Source: Cyanosarcina radialis HA8281-LM2
GTDB lineage: Bacteria > Cyanobacteriota > Cyanobacteriia > Cyanobacteriales > CCAP-1448
Reading direction: 5' to 3'
Length of the DNA: 64,000 nt
Assembly (NCBI GenBank): GCA_019359615.1
Contig: JAHHHA010000014.1
Span: 1-64,000, forward strand
Of the stretch, positions 32,576 through 42,306 are shown in pieces (the first letter of the stretch is position 1; each line of letters starts with the position of its first letter). The notes below the pieces were generated by a model. The model did no database searches and had not been told where the DNA came from. It saw only the letters and a program-made list of their open reading frames with translations. Made by a program: the position numbers and the translations under genes.

Positions 32576-33580
32576 ATGTATCAACTCAACGAACCTTTGA
32601 CGTTTATCGTCCCACTATCCTTTGAAGCCCACGGACTAGCCGATCGCTTCCGCCGCCAGCAATCGAGTACCCAGAAAGCCAAGCAGGTTTATTTAAATAC
32701 TTTAGCGGTATATGCCGTCGATCTGTATCTGCGGTGCTTGGGCATAGAAACTGAGGTCGATAAGAGCGACAGTCGCAATCCGTTGAATCTAAAATTTATG
32801 GATGTGGCAGATTTGTATCTGAAGTCAATTGGCAAATTAGAATGTCGTCCAGTTTTGCCAGAAGCAACCATTTTGCAGATTCCGGTGGAAGTTAAAGAAG
32901 ACCGCATCGGATATGTAGCAGTCCAATTCGATCGATCGCTCAAACAAGCAACTTTACTTGGCTTTACTCCAACTCCCGTAGCGGAGTTACCCCTCAGTCA
33001 GTTGAGAGAGATGGCAGATTTTCCCGAATATTTGCATCAACTGCGACAACCATCCCGAAGCGCAGTGAATTTAAGACGATGGTTAGAGAGTATAAAAACA
33101 GGTTGGCAAAATCTGGAAGCATATTCCAGTCAGGGGGAATTAATCCCCAACTTTATTGAGGCAGGTTGGCATGAGATTGAAGCCTTTTTTGGCCCAGAAG
33201 AATTAACACCAGCTTTCAGAAGTCCTGATGAATTAATGACTGCATCTAGCGATCGAAGCACGTTTATCGAGCGAGGGAAACTGATTCGGTTGGCAACTCA
33301 AGTAACGACCCAAACGATCGTCCTGATAGTTACGCTCAATCCTCGATCGGAAGATGACACTAATATTATCGTAGAGGTTCGCCCCCAAAGCGGTCAGCTT
33401 TATCTACCGGAAATGCTGCAAGTCAAAATTCTTGATGAGAATCGAACAGCCGCGATGCAAGCAACAGCCAGCAGTACGAATCAAAATATTCAATTCGACT
33501 TCAATGCTGCCCCCACAGAACGCTTCAGCGTACAAATGGTTTTGGGAGAAACCAGCGTTATCGAAGATTTTCAGATTTAG
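32576..33580 (+). CDS. DUF1822 family protein
   Basis: A 334-residue protein of DUF1822, almost confined to cyanobacteria. The typical start is present: LTFIVPLSFEAHGLADRFRR then KAKQVYLNTLAVYAVDLYLR, and the LRQWLE-like block RSAVNLRRWLESIKTGWQNL. A second half (about 215-334) looks like a beta-sandwich domain (LIRLATQVTTQTIVLIVTLN, VEVRPQSGQLYLPEMLQVKI). No membrane segment. Function unknown. It sits between a sigma-like gene and a CHAT protease gene with gaps of 27 and 11 bp. By position it could be a substrate of the protease or an inhibitor of the sigma-like factor; both are inference. Confidence 0.88.
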   Translation: MYQLNEPLTFIVPLSFEAHGLADRFRRQQSSTQKAKQVYLNTLAVYAVDLYLRCLGIETEVDKSDSRNPLNLKFMDVADLYLKSIGKLECRPVLPEATILQIPVEVKEDRIGYVAVQFDRSLKQATLLGFTPTPVAELPLSQLREMADFPEYLHQLRQPSRSAVNLRRWLESIKTGWQNLEAYSSQGELIPNFIEAGWHEIEAFFGPEELTPAFRSPDELMTASSDRSTFIERGKLIRLATQVTTQTIVLIVTLNPRSEDDTNIIVEVRPQSGQLYLPEMLQVKILDENRTAAMQATASSTNQNIQFDFNAAPTERFSVQMVLGETSVIEDFQI

Positions 33581-33591
33581 GAGAGCTAAAA

Positions 33592-36500
33592 ATGGGCAAG
33601 TTAGCAACCTTGAGGCTGCTAGATGGCGACTTAGATCGAGGCCTGCGGGTGTTACTGACGATCGATGCTTGGGATCTTGCGGGAGAAGTCGAACGACCTC
33701 ATGCCAGTATTGAGGTTGACAGAACGTTACCCCCAAACCCTGCGTTGGCTGACGCGATCGATCGGTGGGAATCTAACTACCGCAGTTTGGGTTCGACTCG
33801 CATTCGTCCCAACAAAACTACCTATGATGCTTCAATTAATCAACGCCGTTTAGTTTGCCAAAAATTGGAAAAATTAGATGAGCAATTGCGATCGCAACTC
33901 AATACTTGGCTCTCTTCGCCCTCTTTTAGTCCTATTCGAGATAAGTGGCTGGAAGAACTGATGAAAGATGAAGTTCGAGTTCTAATTCGCACTTCAGATC
34001 GATCGCTGTTGAAACTTCCCTGGCACTTATGGGATTTAATCGAACGCAATCCCCTGGCAGAAGTAGCGTTAAGTGCCATCGATCGAGAACATACGCTCGC
34101 GCAGCAAACACCAACCTTGCGGGGAAAAGTCAAGATTCTCGCTATTTTAGGCAATAGTAAGGGCATCGATATCGAGAAAGATCGACAGTTATTAGCAAAT
34201 ATCGCTGGTGCTGAAACCAGCTTTTTAGTCGAACCGCAGCGGCGGGAAATTAACGACCAGTTGTGGGATCGAGATTGGGACATTCTGTTCTTTGCTGGTC
34301 ACAGTGAGACAAAAGGCGATCGAGGCATAATTTACATCAACCAGACCGATAGTTTGACGATCTCAGATCTCAAACATGGCTTGCAAAAGGCAGTAGATAA
34401 AGGATTGCAACTGGCAATTTTCAATTCCTGCGATGGCACGGGATTGGCGTTTGAGTTGGAACAATTACATTTGCCCCTAACGATCGTCATGCGAGAACCA
34501 GTACACGATGAAATTGCCCAAGAGTTTCTCAGATATTTTCTGCCTGCATTTGCCAGCGGTCGATCGCTTTATTTAGCAGAAAGAGAAGCCAGGTTGAGGC
34601 TGCAAGGTCGGGAAGACGAATTTCCAGGTGCTAGTTGGCTGCCCGCGATCTTTCAATCTCCAGCAATCGCACCTCCCACTTGGGCAGATCTAGGGCGACG
34701 ACCGACCTCCATTTGCCCCTATCGCGGGTTGTTTGCCTTTCGCGAAGAAGATGCGCTATTTTTTCACGGACGGGAAAGTTTTACCCAAATCTTAGTCGAA
34801 GCAGTACAAAGGCACTCTTTCGTCAGCGTCATTGGGGCTTCTGGGAGCGGTAAATCTTCGGTTGTCTTTGCCGGACTGGTTGCCGAACTCCGCCAACAAA
34901 GTTCCTGGGAAATTGCAGCGTTTCGACCAGGACAAAGACCATTGCAAGCGATCGCCACCGCTTGGGTTAAACTCAAAACGCCCGCTCTCTCTCCAGCCGA
35001 ACAACTCGAATCGATCCTGCAACTAGCTGAAACCTGGAGCGAGAACGAAACTGCGCTCTATGCTGCGATCGAGGAAGCAATTTGGCAAGCGCCTGGAACC
35101 AAGCTATTAATCGTTATCGACCAGTTTGAGGAACTCTATACCCAGTGTCAGGATGTCAAAGAACGTCAGACTTTTATCGATCGCCTGCTGAAAGTGACTG
35201 AGTTGACCAATGTGGCTCTGGTACTGACGCTGCGAACGGACTTTTTAGGACAGGCACTAGCTTATCCTTCTCTGGCAGACGTTCTCCAGCATGGGAATCG
35301 GATGTTGGGGGGGATGAGTCGCGCGGAACTACAATCGGCGATCGATCTCCCCGCTGGACTCTTGGGCGTAACCATCGAAGCCGGACTGACAGAACGGATC
35401 GTCGAGGCCGCGAGCAATGCTGACAGAAACTTACCGCTGTTGGAATTTGCCCTGCAACAACTGTGGGAAAAACGACAAGGGGTGCTGTTAACTCACGCGG
35501 CTTATGAGGAAATCGGCGGCTTGGAAGCCGCCATCGCCCGTCATGCCGAACGGACTTACGATCGGCTTAACGATTCAGAAAAAGAGCGATCGCGTCCAAT
35601 CTTTTTACAATTAGTTCGTCCGGGTGAGGGAACTGTAGATACTCGTCGCGTGGCGACTCGCACTGAGATTGGGGACGACCACTGGGGGCTAGTGACGCGC
35701 TTAGCCTCAGATCGATTGTTAGTGACGGGACAGGATGCGATCGGTCAAACTGAAACTGTGGAGTTAATTCATGAAGCTTTAATTTCCCAATGGAGTCGTT
35801 TGCAAGGGTGGATCGAGGAAAACCGCGACTTTCGCCTCTGGCAAGAGAGATTGCGGGCCGCCATGCAGCAATGGGAAAAAAGCGATCGCGATCGAGGAGC
35901 ATTACTACAGGGCAAACTGTTATCTGAGGCTGAAACTTGGTGGCAAAAGCGATCGCAGGAGTTAACAGCAGAGCGAGAATTTATTGCCGCTAGCGCGGCA
36001 GATCGTCAAAGGTATAAACGGCAGAAAATCCTAATTTTTGGTAGCGTATCGGCGATCGGACTCTTGTTAGCAATAGTTGCTGGTGTAGCTGCTTGGCAAA
36101 CCAACACTGCCAACGTCAAAGCCCAACTCCGGGAGCTTGTTGCTGCTTCAGAAACGCTTTTTAAGGTATATCAGCAAAAGAAGAAAGACGAAGAGTACAG
36201 CCAAAAACCGTACAACACAGAATTTAAGCAGAAGCAAGATCTCGATCGACTGCGCCAAGATTCGATCGATAGCTACCAAGATGCTCTTTTAGCAGCACTG
36301 AAAGCCGGAAGAACGTTAGAACAAACAATTTACCCTGTTGACTTAACTACGCGCTTCCAGGTTATAACTACCTTGAATCAAGCAGTTTATGAAGGAAAGT
36401 TTGGCACGAAAATTAAGTACCCAGGATGTGAATTCTTCCCCAAAAGACTTTCTATTAGCATGAGTGCTGACCGCAAGGCGATCGCGTGTTCCTATTCTGA

Positions 36501-38997
36501 TGGCACGGTGAGATTATTCAACAGCCTCACGGGTAAGGAATTGAATGTCTTTAAAGGCGATGCCAATTGGGTAAACGATATTCGCTTTAGTCCAGACGGT
36601 AAAACTATGGCATTTGGCACTATAGAAGGAGACGTGCATCTTTGGAATCTTGTTACTAAAAAGATTGTTAAAACCCTTAAGGGACATCATAGTGAGGTCA
36701 GCAGCCTCGGTTTTAGTCCAGATGGACAAGTAATTGCAGCCGGAACCTTTGATGGACTAATTACACTTTGGAATATTTCCACAGGTCAAAAACTTAAAAC
36801 CTTGAACGGTCGTTCGAGAGGAGTACATCAAATTCAGTTTAGCCCAGATGGTCAGACGATCGCGTTTGTAGGTGTCGATGATGGCAAGATAAAATTGTGG
36901 AATATTCAAACAGATAAATTATCCCCAGGTTTACCTTGCAAGAGTGAAGTCAGATGCAACGAAACTAATATTTATTTTGGTACTGACGATCGGACAATTA
37001 CTTATTCTGGCGACTTCTATGATGCAACGCTGTGGGATATCAAGGCTAATCGAGAAATCAAAACTATTAAAGGAAAAATAGGCGAGAATCAATTTGTCAG
37101 CCCTGATGGAAAAATCGCTGCATCTGGTGTAGCTAAAAGTGGAAACAATACAGTTATTTTAAGGGATGTCTCAACGGGCAAAATTTTGAAGACACTTAAC
37201 GCCCAGGCTGGTCAACTCAGTCCTCAATCTTTAAGGTGGAAAAATCTCTATGGTACTGGCAGCAGGGTTAACAATATTGGTTTTAGCCCCGATGGTAAAT
37301 CGATCGTCGTTGCTAGTGCCGATCGCACCATGACTTTGTGGGATAGCAGCAAGGGGACAAAACTTAAAACTTTCCAGGGTCTAATAGAGTGGACGGGGAG
37401 CATCGATTTTAGCCCTAACGGTAAACTGATTGCCACTACGGGGATGGATTCTAATAATCGACAAAGCGAAGTCAAACTATGGGATATTTCGACGGGGAAA
37501 TTATTCAAGACCTTAATCCAGGAGCCTGCCCCAAGCGAGGACGGAATCTCGCGACAGGTTCGTTTTAGCCCAGACAGTCAAACGATCGCGGTTATTAGTT
37601 CGGATAGCACTGTAAGGCTCTGGAACCTTTCGACAGGTCAAGAACTAAATATACCTGGATTGACAAATTCTACTCCGATAAATCGTCCTCAAACTTTCGT
37701 GCAGAAGGGCAAAATAATTGCGTCTAAAATGCCAGATGGTAGAGTGAGAAAGTCGGATCGTTCTACTGGGAAAGAACTCGAACCAATTTACTGGAAAAAG
37801 ATACTTGCAAGCGATGTTAAATTTAGCGATGATGGCAAGGCGATCGCAGTGGTAAATTGGGATGGTGTAAAAAAGGTTAGGGATATTTCAACAGGCCGAG
37901 AATTAAATTCTTTACGACTCGACTTTCCTTTTGCTAGCAGCATTATTTTTAGCGATGATGATAGTACGATCGCGGCGGCAACCCCTAATGGCGTGAAAGT
38001 ATGGAATGCCTCTACTGGCAAAGAAATTATTACTTTCAAAGGCGATACCAACAGTTCTGATGACTGGGTAATAGAAAACCTTTTCTTTAGTCCAGACGGT
38101 AATACCATTGTGACCATAGATAATATCGATCCCTCAAGCGAGCTAACTGGGGTTGGTTTGGAACTCACCCAAGATTCAAAAAACAACGATCTGACCGTCC
38201 TCTCGCCTGTGAAAGGATCTCCTGCTGAGGTAGCGGGCGTTCGCTCTCAGGATATCATCGTCAAGATTGACGCTAAGACTACCAAGGGCATGAACGTGAA
38301 TGAGGCGGTTAATCTCATCCGAGGACCAATAGGCAGCAAAGTGGTGCTTACCGTGCGTCGGGGGAGCGAGCTACTGATCTTCCCGCTGACCCGCGCTCGC
38401 ATTGGGCTGCATGAGAAAAATACGCTACAAGGAGATGCCCAAAATCAGACCTCAAACAGGTTTACTAATCAAAATCAGACCTCAAACAAGTTTATTAAGC
38501 TCTGGAACGTTCAAACAGGTAAAACTATTGAAACCTTTAGATCGCAACTAAATTCAGCTAACGATATTGTATTTAGTCCCGACGGTCGGACAATTGCTTT
38601 TGCTAAGACTGATGGTGCGATCGAACTGCGAGATTTTTCAACTGGCAAACCGATTACAACGCTCGCTCGACATCTCAAACAGGTCGATCGTATCAATTTC
38701 AGTCCAGATGGGAAAATGCTGATTTCAATTACTGGTGTTGGTTTATTTGCCGATGAAATGAAACTGTGGGATCTCGCAACTGGTCAAGAAATCAAAACTT
38801 ATAAAGAAACTCTTGGATGGAATATCCCAGGAAGGAACGGCTTTCTGTTTAGCCCTGACGGTAAAACGATCTTTTTATTCGATTATGACGGTAAGGTAAC
38901 TCCCTGGAATCTCGATCTGGAAGATTTATTAAAACGAGGCTGCGATCGCCTGCGGGACTATCCGCAAGCCGATGAAGTATGCGGATCGAACAAATAG
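33592..38997 (+). CDS. CHAT protease-STAND ATPase-WD40 protein with inserted PDZ
   Basis: An 1801-residue multidomain protein. An N-terminal region (1-130) precedes a CHAT caspase-like domain with His237 (FFAGHSE) and Cys280 (FNSCDGTG). A novel-STAND (nSTAND1) ATPase follows PYRGLFAFREEDALFFHGRE, with Walker A GASGSGKSS (Lys421) and Walker B LLIVIDQFEELY (Asp510). A single membrane segment spans about 813-838 (ILIFGSVSAIGLLLAIVAG). The remaining 950 residues are WD40 repeats (FSPDG...LWN), interrupted by a PDZ domain at about 1520-1605 (GVGLEL...GSPAEVAGVRSQDIIVKIDA). Start ATG has AGGAG 8 nt before it. The likely model is sensing through WD40/PDZ, ATP-driven oligomerisation, and CHAT proteolysis. 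It is the third gene of a sigma-DUF1822-CHAT run. Confidence 0.92.
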   Translation: MGKLATLRLLDGDLDRGLRVLLTIDAWDLAGEVERPHASIEVDRTLPPNPALADAIDRWESNYRSLGSTRIRPNKTTYDASINQRRLVCQKLEKLDEQLRSQLNTWLSSPSFSPIRDKWLEELMKDEVRVLIRTSDRSLLKLPWHLWDLIERNPLAEVALSAIDREHTLAQQTPTLRGKVKILAILGNSKGIDIEKDRQLLANIAGAETSFLVEPQRREINDQLWDRDWDILFFAGHSETKGDRGIIYINQTDSLTISDLKHGLQKAVDKGLQLAIFNSCDGTGLAFELEQLHLPLTIVMREPVHDEIAQEFLRYFLPAFASGRSLYLAEREARLRLQGREDEFPGASWLPAIFQSPAIAPPTWADLGRRPTSICPYRGLFAFREEDALFFHGRESFTQILVEAVQRHSFVSVIGASGSGKSSVVFAGLVAELRQQSSWEIAAFRPGQRPLQAIATAWVKLKTPALSPAEQLESILQLAETWSENETALYAAIEEAIWQAPGTKLLIVIDQFEELYTQCQDVKERQTFIDRLLKVTELTNVALVLTLRTDFLGQALAYPSLADVLQHGNRMLGGMSRAELQSAIDLPAGLLGVTIEAGLTERIVEAASNADRNLPLLEFALQQLWEKRQGVLLTHAAYEEIGGLEAAIARHAERTYDRLNDSEKERSRPIFLQLVRPGEGTVDTRRVATRTEIGDDHWGLVTRLASDRLLVTGQDAIGQTETVELIHEALISQWSRLQGWIEENRDFRLWQERLRAAMQQWEKSDRDRGALLQGKLLSEAETWWQKRSQELTAEREFIAASAADRQRYKRQKILIFGSVSAIGLLLAIVAGVAAWQTNTANVKAQLRELVAASETLFKVYQQKKKDEEYSQKPYNTEFKQKQDLDRLRQDSIDSYQDALLAALKAGRTLEQTIYPVDLTTRFQVITTLNQAVYEGKFGTKIKYPGCEFFPKRLSISMSADRKAIACSYSDGTVRLFNSLTGKELNVFKGDANWVNDIRFSPDGKTMAFGTIEGDVHLWNLVTKKIVKTLKGHHSEVSSLGFSPDGQVIAAGTFDGLITLWNISTGQKLKTLNGRSRGVHQIQFSPDGQTIAFVGVDDGKIKLWNIQTDKLSPGLPCKSEVRCNETNIYFGTDDRTITYSGDFYDATLWDIKANREIKTIKGKIGENQFVSPDGKIAASGVAKSGNNTVILRDVSTGKILKTLNAQAGQLSPQSLRWKNLYGTGSRVNNIGFSPDGKSIVVASADRTMTLWDSSKGTKLKTFQGLIEWTGSIDFSPNGKLIATTGMDSNNRQSEVKLWDISTGKLFKTLIQEPAPSEDGISRQVRFSPDSQTIAVISSDSTVRLWNLSTGQELNIPGLTNSTPINRPQTFVQKGKIIASKMPDGRVRKSDRSTGKELEPIYWKKILASDVKFSDDGKAIAVVNWDGVKKVRDISTGRELNSLRLDFPFASSIIFSDDDSTIAAATPNGVKVWNASTGKEIITFKGDTNSSDDWVIENLFFSPDGNTIVTIDNIDPSSELTGVGLELTQDSKNNDLTVLSPVKGSPAEVAGVRSQDIIVKIDAKTTKGMNVNEAVNLIRGPIGSKVVLTVRRGSELLIFPLTRARIGLHEKNTLQGDAQNQTSNRFTNQNQTSNKFIKLWNVQTGKTIETFRSQLNSANDIVFSPDGRTIAFAKTDGAIELRDFSTGKPITTLARHLKQVDRINFSPDGKMLISITGVGLFADEMKLWDLATGQEIKTYKETLGWNIPGRNGFLFSPDGKTIFLFDYDGKVTPWNLDLEDLLKRGCDRLRDYPQADEVCGSNK

Positions 38998-39114
38998 TAA
39001 TACGTGACTCTGCCACAGGCTGCGCCAACGCTCTTGGTCTTTTGCGTTGCTTTTAGCGCGAGGAGAAGCCACAATGAAGTTAGAGAGTATTCTAAATAAC
39101 TAAAAGATCGAAGT
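38998..39114. other. Intergenic gap after CHAT operon
   Basis: 117 bp without a gene. I see no strong terminator hairpin. AGCGCGAGGAGAAGCCACAATG (39055-39077) carries a good Shine-Dalgarno followed by a very short ORF of 9 codons that ends before the CBS gene; significance unknown. Confidence 0.3.
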
Positions 39115-39582
39115 ATGCCTAGAACTGTTGCCGATGTTATGACCCGCGATGTGGTTACAGTGCAACCTCAAACCCCGTTAACAGAGGTAATCAAGATTCT
39201 GGCCGATCGCCGGATCAGTGGGTTGCCAGTAGTAGACGATGCCGGGAAATTAGTGGGCGTACTGTCAGAAACCGATCTGATGTGGCAGGAAACGGGAGTT
39301 ACGCCCCCAGCCTACATCATGATTCTCGACAGCGTAATTTATTTGCAGAACCCAACTCGTTACGAGCGCGATCTCCACAAAGCCTTGGGGCAAACCGTTG
39401 GGGAAGTAATGACTAGCGACGCGATCGCCGTGAATCCAGAAAAATCAGTGCGAGAAGCCGCCAAACTGATGCACGAAAAAAACATCCGCCGCTTGCCCGC
39501 AACTGATAGTAACGGCAAAGTCATCGGCATTCTCACCCGTGGCGATATCGTCAGAGAAATGGCCACTCATCCCGAAGAATGA
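39115..39582 (+). CDS. CBS-domain pair protein
   Basis: A 155-residue protein made of two CBS motifs that usually bind adenosyl nucleotides. CBS1 runs about 5-60 (VADVMTRDVVTVQPQTPLTE, RRISGLPVVDDAGKLVGVLSETDL), then an insertion of about 40 residues with YERDLHKALG, then CBS2 (VGEVMTSDAIAVNPEKSV, IRRLPATDSNGKVIGILTRGDIV). No catalytic domain is attached. Function as an energy or redox sensor is inferred from the family. It follows the CHAT gene by 117 bp, with no shared role evident. Confidence 0.9.
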   Translation: MPRTVADVMTRDVVTVQPQTPLTEVIKILADRRISGLPVVDDAGKLVGVLSETDLMWQETGVTPPAYIMILDSVIYLQNPTRYERDLHKALGQTVGEVMTSDAIAVNPEKSVREAAKLMHEKNIRRLPATDSNGKVIGILTRGDIVREMATHPEE

Positions 39583-39659
39583 GAAGTTCAAGAAGTCAGA
39601 AGTCAGAAGTCAGAAGTCAGAAGTGTGTAGTTAAAAATTCTCCCCATCTCTTCATCCCT
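39583..39659. repeat. AGAAGTC heptamer tandem repeat
   Basis: 39588-39625 holds about five copies of the heptamer AGAAGTC/AGTCAGA. Located between convergent genes. Same class as short tandemly repeated repetitive sequences of filamentous cyanobacteria. Confidence 0.9.
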
Positions 39660-41186
39660 TCACGGTAGCCAGCGGGGACGAAAACCTGGTAAAGGTAACT
39701 CTTCCGGTTCCAAGGGGGCATCAGATTCGAGTTTAGAAGGAGTTAGCGCTAGGAACCAAAGGCGGCTAGTACCGATCGCCTGCCCATCGCTAGTAGTCAA
39801 AGTATTGTCCTGAGTGGGAACGGTGCTGGCAATGGGCTGATCGAACATCAACGCCAAACCATCTGGGGATACGCTCATGTGAATGTCTCGCTGCTGGGGC
39901 AGTAGCAATAACGGTTTGAGCTTTCTAGTCTTGAGATCGATCGCAGCTAGATAAGGCTGTTCTTGATATTCGTCGTCGCCATCTTCTCCCTTGAGAACTT
40001 GCAGTTCCGTCAGTAAGCAATAGAGTGTGGAAACGGTAGGATCGAATTTGGCATCTAAGATCGAACCTTGCGTGCGGAAAACTTCTTGGCGAACACCTTG
40101 GTTGTTGTCAACAAAGAGCGATCGCGTCGAGTCGGCATTGAATTTGACCATCGCTGCCGAACCATCGCGAGCAAAATTGAGTACCAAGCCAAAGCCCGGT
40201 AAAAAGTCTAGAGGCTTTTCTCCGGGAACCAGAGGCAAAATCGCCACCCCTTGTTCCTGAGCGATCGCTACAGATTGGCCGTCTGATTGAATCAGAAAAT
40301 CCCCTCCTGGCTGATCTCCCAATGGTGTAGGAGGAGTCTTCGTATTAGGTCGCAATACCCATAAACCAAACTGGCTCAAGTTCTGCCGATTCAACCTTTG
40401 CACGACGATCGTTTGTCCGTCGGCCGATAAGTCGAATCTCATATTTTGGTAGTCTTTGCTGTCTAAAAGCAGATCGATTTTGCCTGGAGAAGTAGGAGTA
40501 ACCTGTGATTCAGCACCAGGAGATTGAGGATTTAGCCCCGTAGTCACCGTATATAGCTGCTGCTTGAACACCCCTGGTTTGTTATCTGTCCATTCCGCTG
40601 CTGAAAAGAGAATGCGATCGCCTTGAGGGTAGGGTTTAAAATCGGCAACTACAAAATTAGGAGGGGTCAAAATCGTTTTGGGCTGCTGGCTGCCGTTACG
40701 TTGCTGAGTCAGGTTATATAAAATTAAACGTCCCTTTTCTTCTCCCTCGACCCCGATATAGACAAAAGCTCGATCGCGAACCCGAAATGTCCCAGAAAAT
40801 GGGGCGAGGGCGTTTCCTTTCTGCTGCCCCCGACTCCCAGCAAACTTTTCATAAGCCTTCTCTAGATTCACGTTGTACTTACTACCGTAAGGAGCGGGTT
40901 TGAGCAGGGTATATGCCATCGTTCTTCCAGCCCAGCTAATTTTCCCCGGTAGCAACGGCTGAATTTTTAAGTTAGCTACGACGCTAGACTGTTCCATCGG
41001 GCGGCTAAAAGTGAGGATAAAAGCCGTATCCTCAGCCCCAATTTGTTTGTCTTGCCAGGTAAACTCTCGGACGCGAGGTGCAGTGCGATCGCCTCCCCAG
41101 ATCGAAATTCCAATCAGCAGGCACAGCACTACTATTAGTGCTATGGCCATTCGATCTAGCGGTTGGAGTAGTTTTTTGAGAACCAC
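39660..41186 (-). CDS. Membrane-anchored SbsA-Ig and beta-propeller protein
   Basis: A 508-residue exported protein. A short cytoplasmic lead ([11 protein letters not shown]), a membrane segment ([20 protein letters not shown]), then a bacterial Ig-like domain of the SbsA type ([40 protein letters not shown]), then about six TolB/WD40-like propeller blades to the C terminus ([28 protein letters not shown]). GTG at 41186 is used because the reading frame upstream is a purine-rich repeat (41204-41330) encoding CPPCPPC-like sequence; ATG at 41150 is another option. Function unknown; likely a periplasmic anchor or sensor. Confidence 0.8.
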   Translation of the reverse strand: MVLKKLLQPLDRMAIALIVVLCLLIGISIWGGDRTAPRVREFTWQDKQIGAEDTAFILTFSRPMEQSSVVANLKIQPLLPGKISWAGRTMAYTLLKPAPYGSKYNVNLEKAYEKFAGSRGQQKGNALAPFSGTFRVRDRAFVYIGVEGEEKGRLILYNLTQQRNGSQQPKTILTPPNFVVADFKPYPQGDRILFSAAEWTDNKPGVFKQQLYTVTTGLNPQSPGAESQVTPTSPGKIDLLLDSKDYQNMRFDLSADGQTIVVQRLNRQNLSQFGLWVLRPNTKTPPTPLGDQPGGDFLIQSDGQSVAIAQEQGVAILPLVPGEKPLDFLPGFGLVLNFARDGSAAMVKFNADSTRSLFVDNNQGVRQEVFRTQGSILDAKFDPTVSTLYCLLTELQVLKGEDGDDEYQEQPYLAAIDLKTRKLKPLLLLPQQRDIHMSVSPDGLALMFDQPIASTVPTQDNTLTTSDGQAIGTSRLWFLALTPSKLESDAPLEPEELPLPGFRPRWLP

Positions 41187-41203
41187 GGTTGAGGGGAGGG
41201 AGA

Positions 41204-41350
41204 GAGGGCGAAGAGGGAGGCAGGGAGAGCAGGGGAGGCAGGGGAGGCAGGGAGAGCAGGGAGGGCAGGGGAGGCAGGGAGAGCAGGGAGGGCAGGGAGG
41301 GCAGGGAGGGCAGGGGAGGCAGGGGAGAATTTTTAACTCAACACTCCACA
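41204..41350. repeat. GGGAGGCAGGG low-complexity array
   Basis: About 125 bp of variants of GGGAGAGCAGGGGAGGCAG with 8-10 bp periodicity, followed by an ACTCAACACTCCACACT heptamer stretch. On the minus strand it is open in the frame of the downstream gene, encoding a Cys-Pro repeat that is probably not translated. Confidence 0.9.
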
Positions 41351-41392
41351 CTCCACACTTAACACTTCCATAGCTTCTAAACTCCTGAACTC

Positions 41393-42142
41393 CTAATAAT
41401 CATAGGGATTTTTCGGTTCGGGAATGGGTTTGAGAGCAGTAGCTTCAACCGTAAGCTGGCGCTTGCCGTTTAGGGTTTCAGTAATCATTCTACCTTCTAC
41501 TTCTAGCCAGGTATCGGGCTTATAAGCTTGACGATCTCGATCGAGTTTTACTGGTAGCCCTACTGGATAAGCATCAGCAGCACAGCACGTCAGGACAAAT
41601 CTCGATAGCAGCAAATATCGCCCAGATAGTTCTGGAGCGTGAATGACAAATCCTTGAATTCTAGCTTTTTGTCCCGTGTAAGCATCCGGTTCGGGGTTGG
41701 CGTTCAAAGTCCGTACCCAATCTATCAGCGATCGCGCTTCTGGAGGAATGGTCGAACGAAAAGATTTGGGCTGATACCGAGTGGAAATCGCCGATTCCGT
41801 TATCCCTCGATCGATGGCTGTTTGACTGGCAAATACTTGCGGAGTAATAATTAACCCCACAATGGCGGTTATCAGCAGCAAAGCACTAGCCCATCCTGGA
41901 GGAAATAAGGTAATGTGCTGCATTTCAGCAGGATCGATCGGTATTGCCCTTTTCTTAGAGGCCCGCTGGCGACGAGATCGCACTAATTGTATGCCCTGAA
42001 TCGCTGCCATCACTAGCAACACGCTCCCAGTCACCACGACCAACCCAAAATAATTGGGATGAATCAGCAAGGCTAGCTTCCCAGTCAGCCAGTATTTTAA
42101 AAACAAGATGCCCCAAGCCGCGATCGCCAAGATATCTAGCAT
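41393..42142 (-). CDS. TIGR03943 family membrane protein (YcgQ-like)
   Basis: A 249-residue protein with three N-terminal membrane segments ([55 protein letters not shown]) and a soluble C-terminal domain carrying the [17 protein letters not shown] motif. The family always pairs with a permease of the DUF318 (YcgR) family, as here: the permease gene is 165 bp upstream on the same strand. The substrate is unknown; metal ion or thiol compounds have been suggested for such pairs in other bacteria. Confidence 0.9.
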   Translation of the reverse strand: MLDILAIAAWGILFLKYWLTGKLALLIHPNYFGLVVVTGSVLLVMAAIQGIQLVRSRRQRASKKRAIPIDPAEMQHITLFPPGWASALLLITAIVGLIITPQVFASQTAIDRGITESAISTRYQPKSFRSTIPPEARSLIDWVRTLNANPEPDAYTGQKARIQGFVIHAPELSGRYLLLSRFVLTCCAADAYPVGLPVKLDRDRQAYKPDTWLEVEGRMITETLNGKRQLTVEATALKPIPEPKNPYDY

Positions 42143-42306
42143 TTTAGGAGTTCAGAAGTTCAGAAGTTCAGGAGTTCAGAATGTAGAAACGCGCCACGGC
42201 AGGTCATTTACAGAATTAGAGACATTTTGTAGATACAAGGGGCGGGTTTTGCCACGATGTTTGCCGCCCGCAGTTAACGTCAAATCAAACCCACCCTGCC
42301 CCATCA

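Noticed and set aside
41011-41373. Plus-strand ORF with GRQGEQG repeats
   Set aside because: Encoded by the purine-rich repeat array; no coding evidence.
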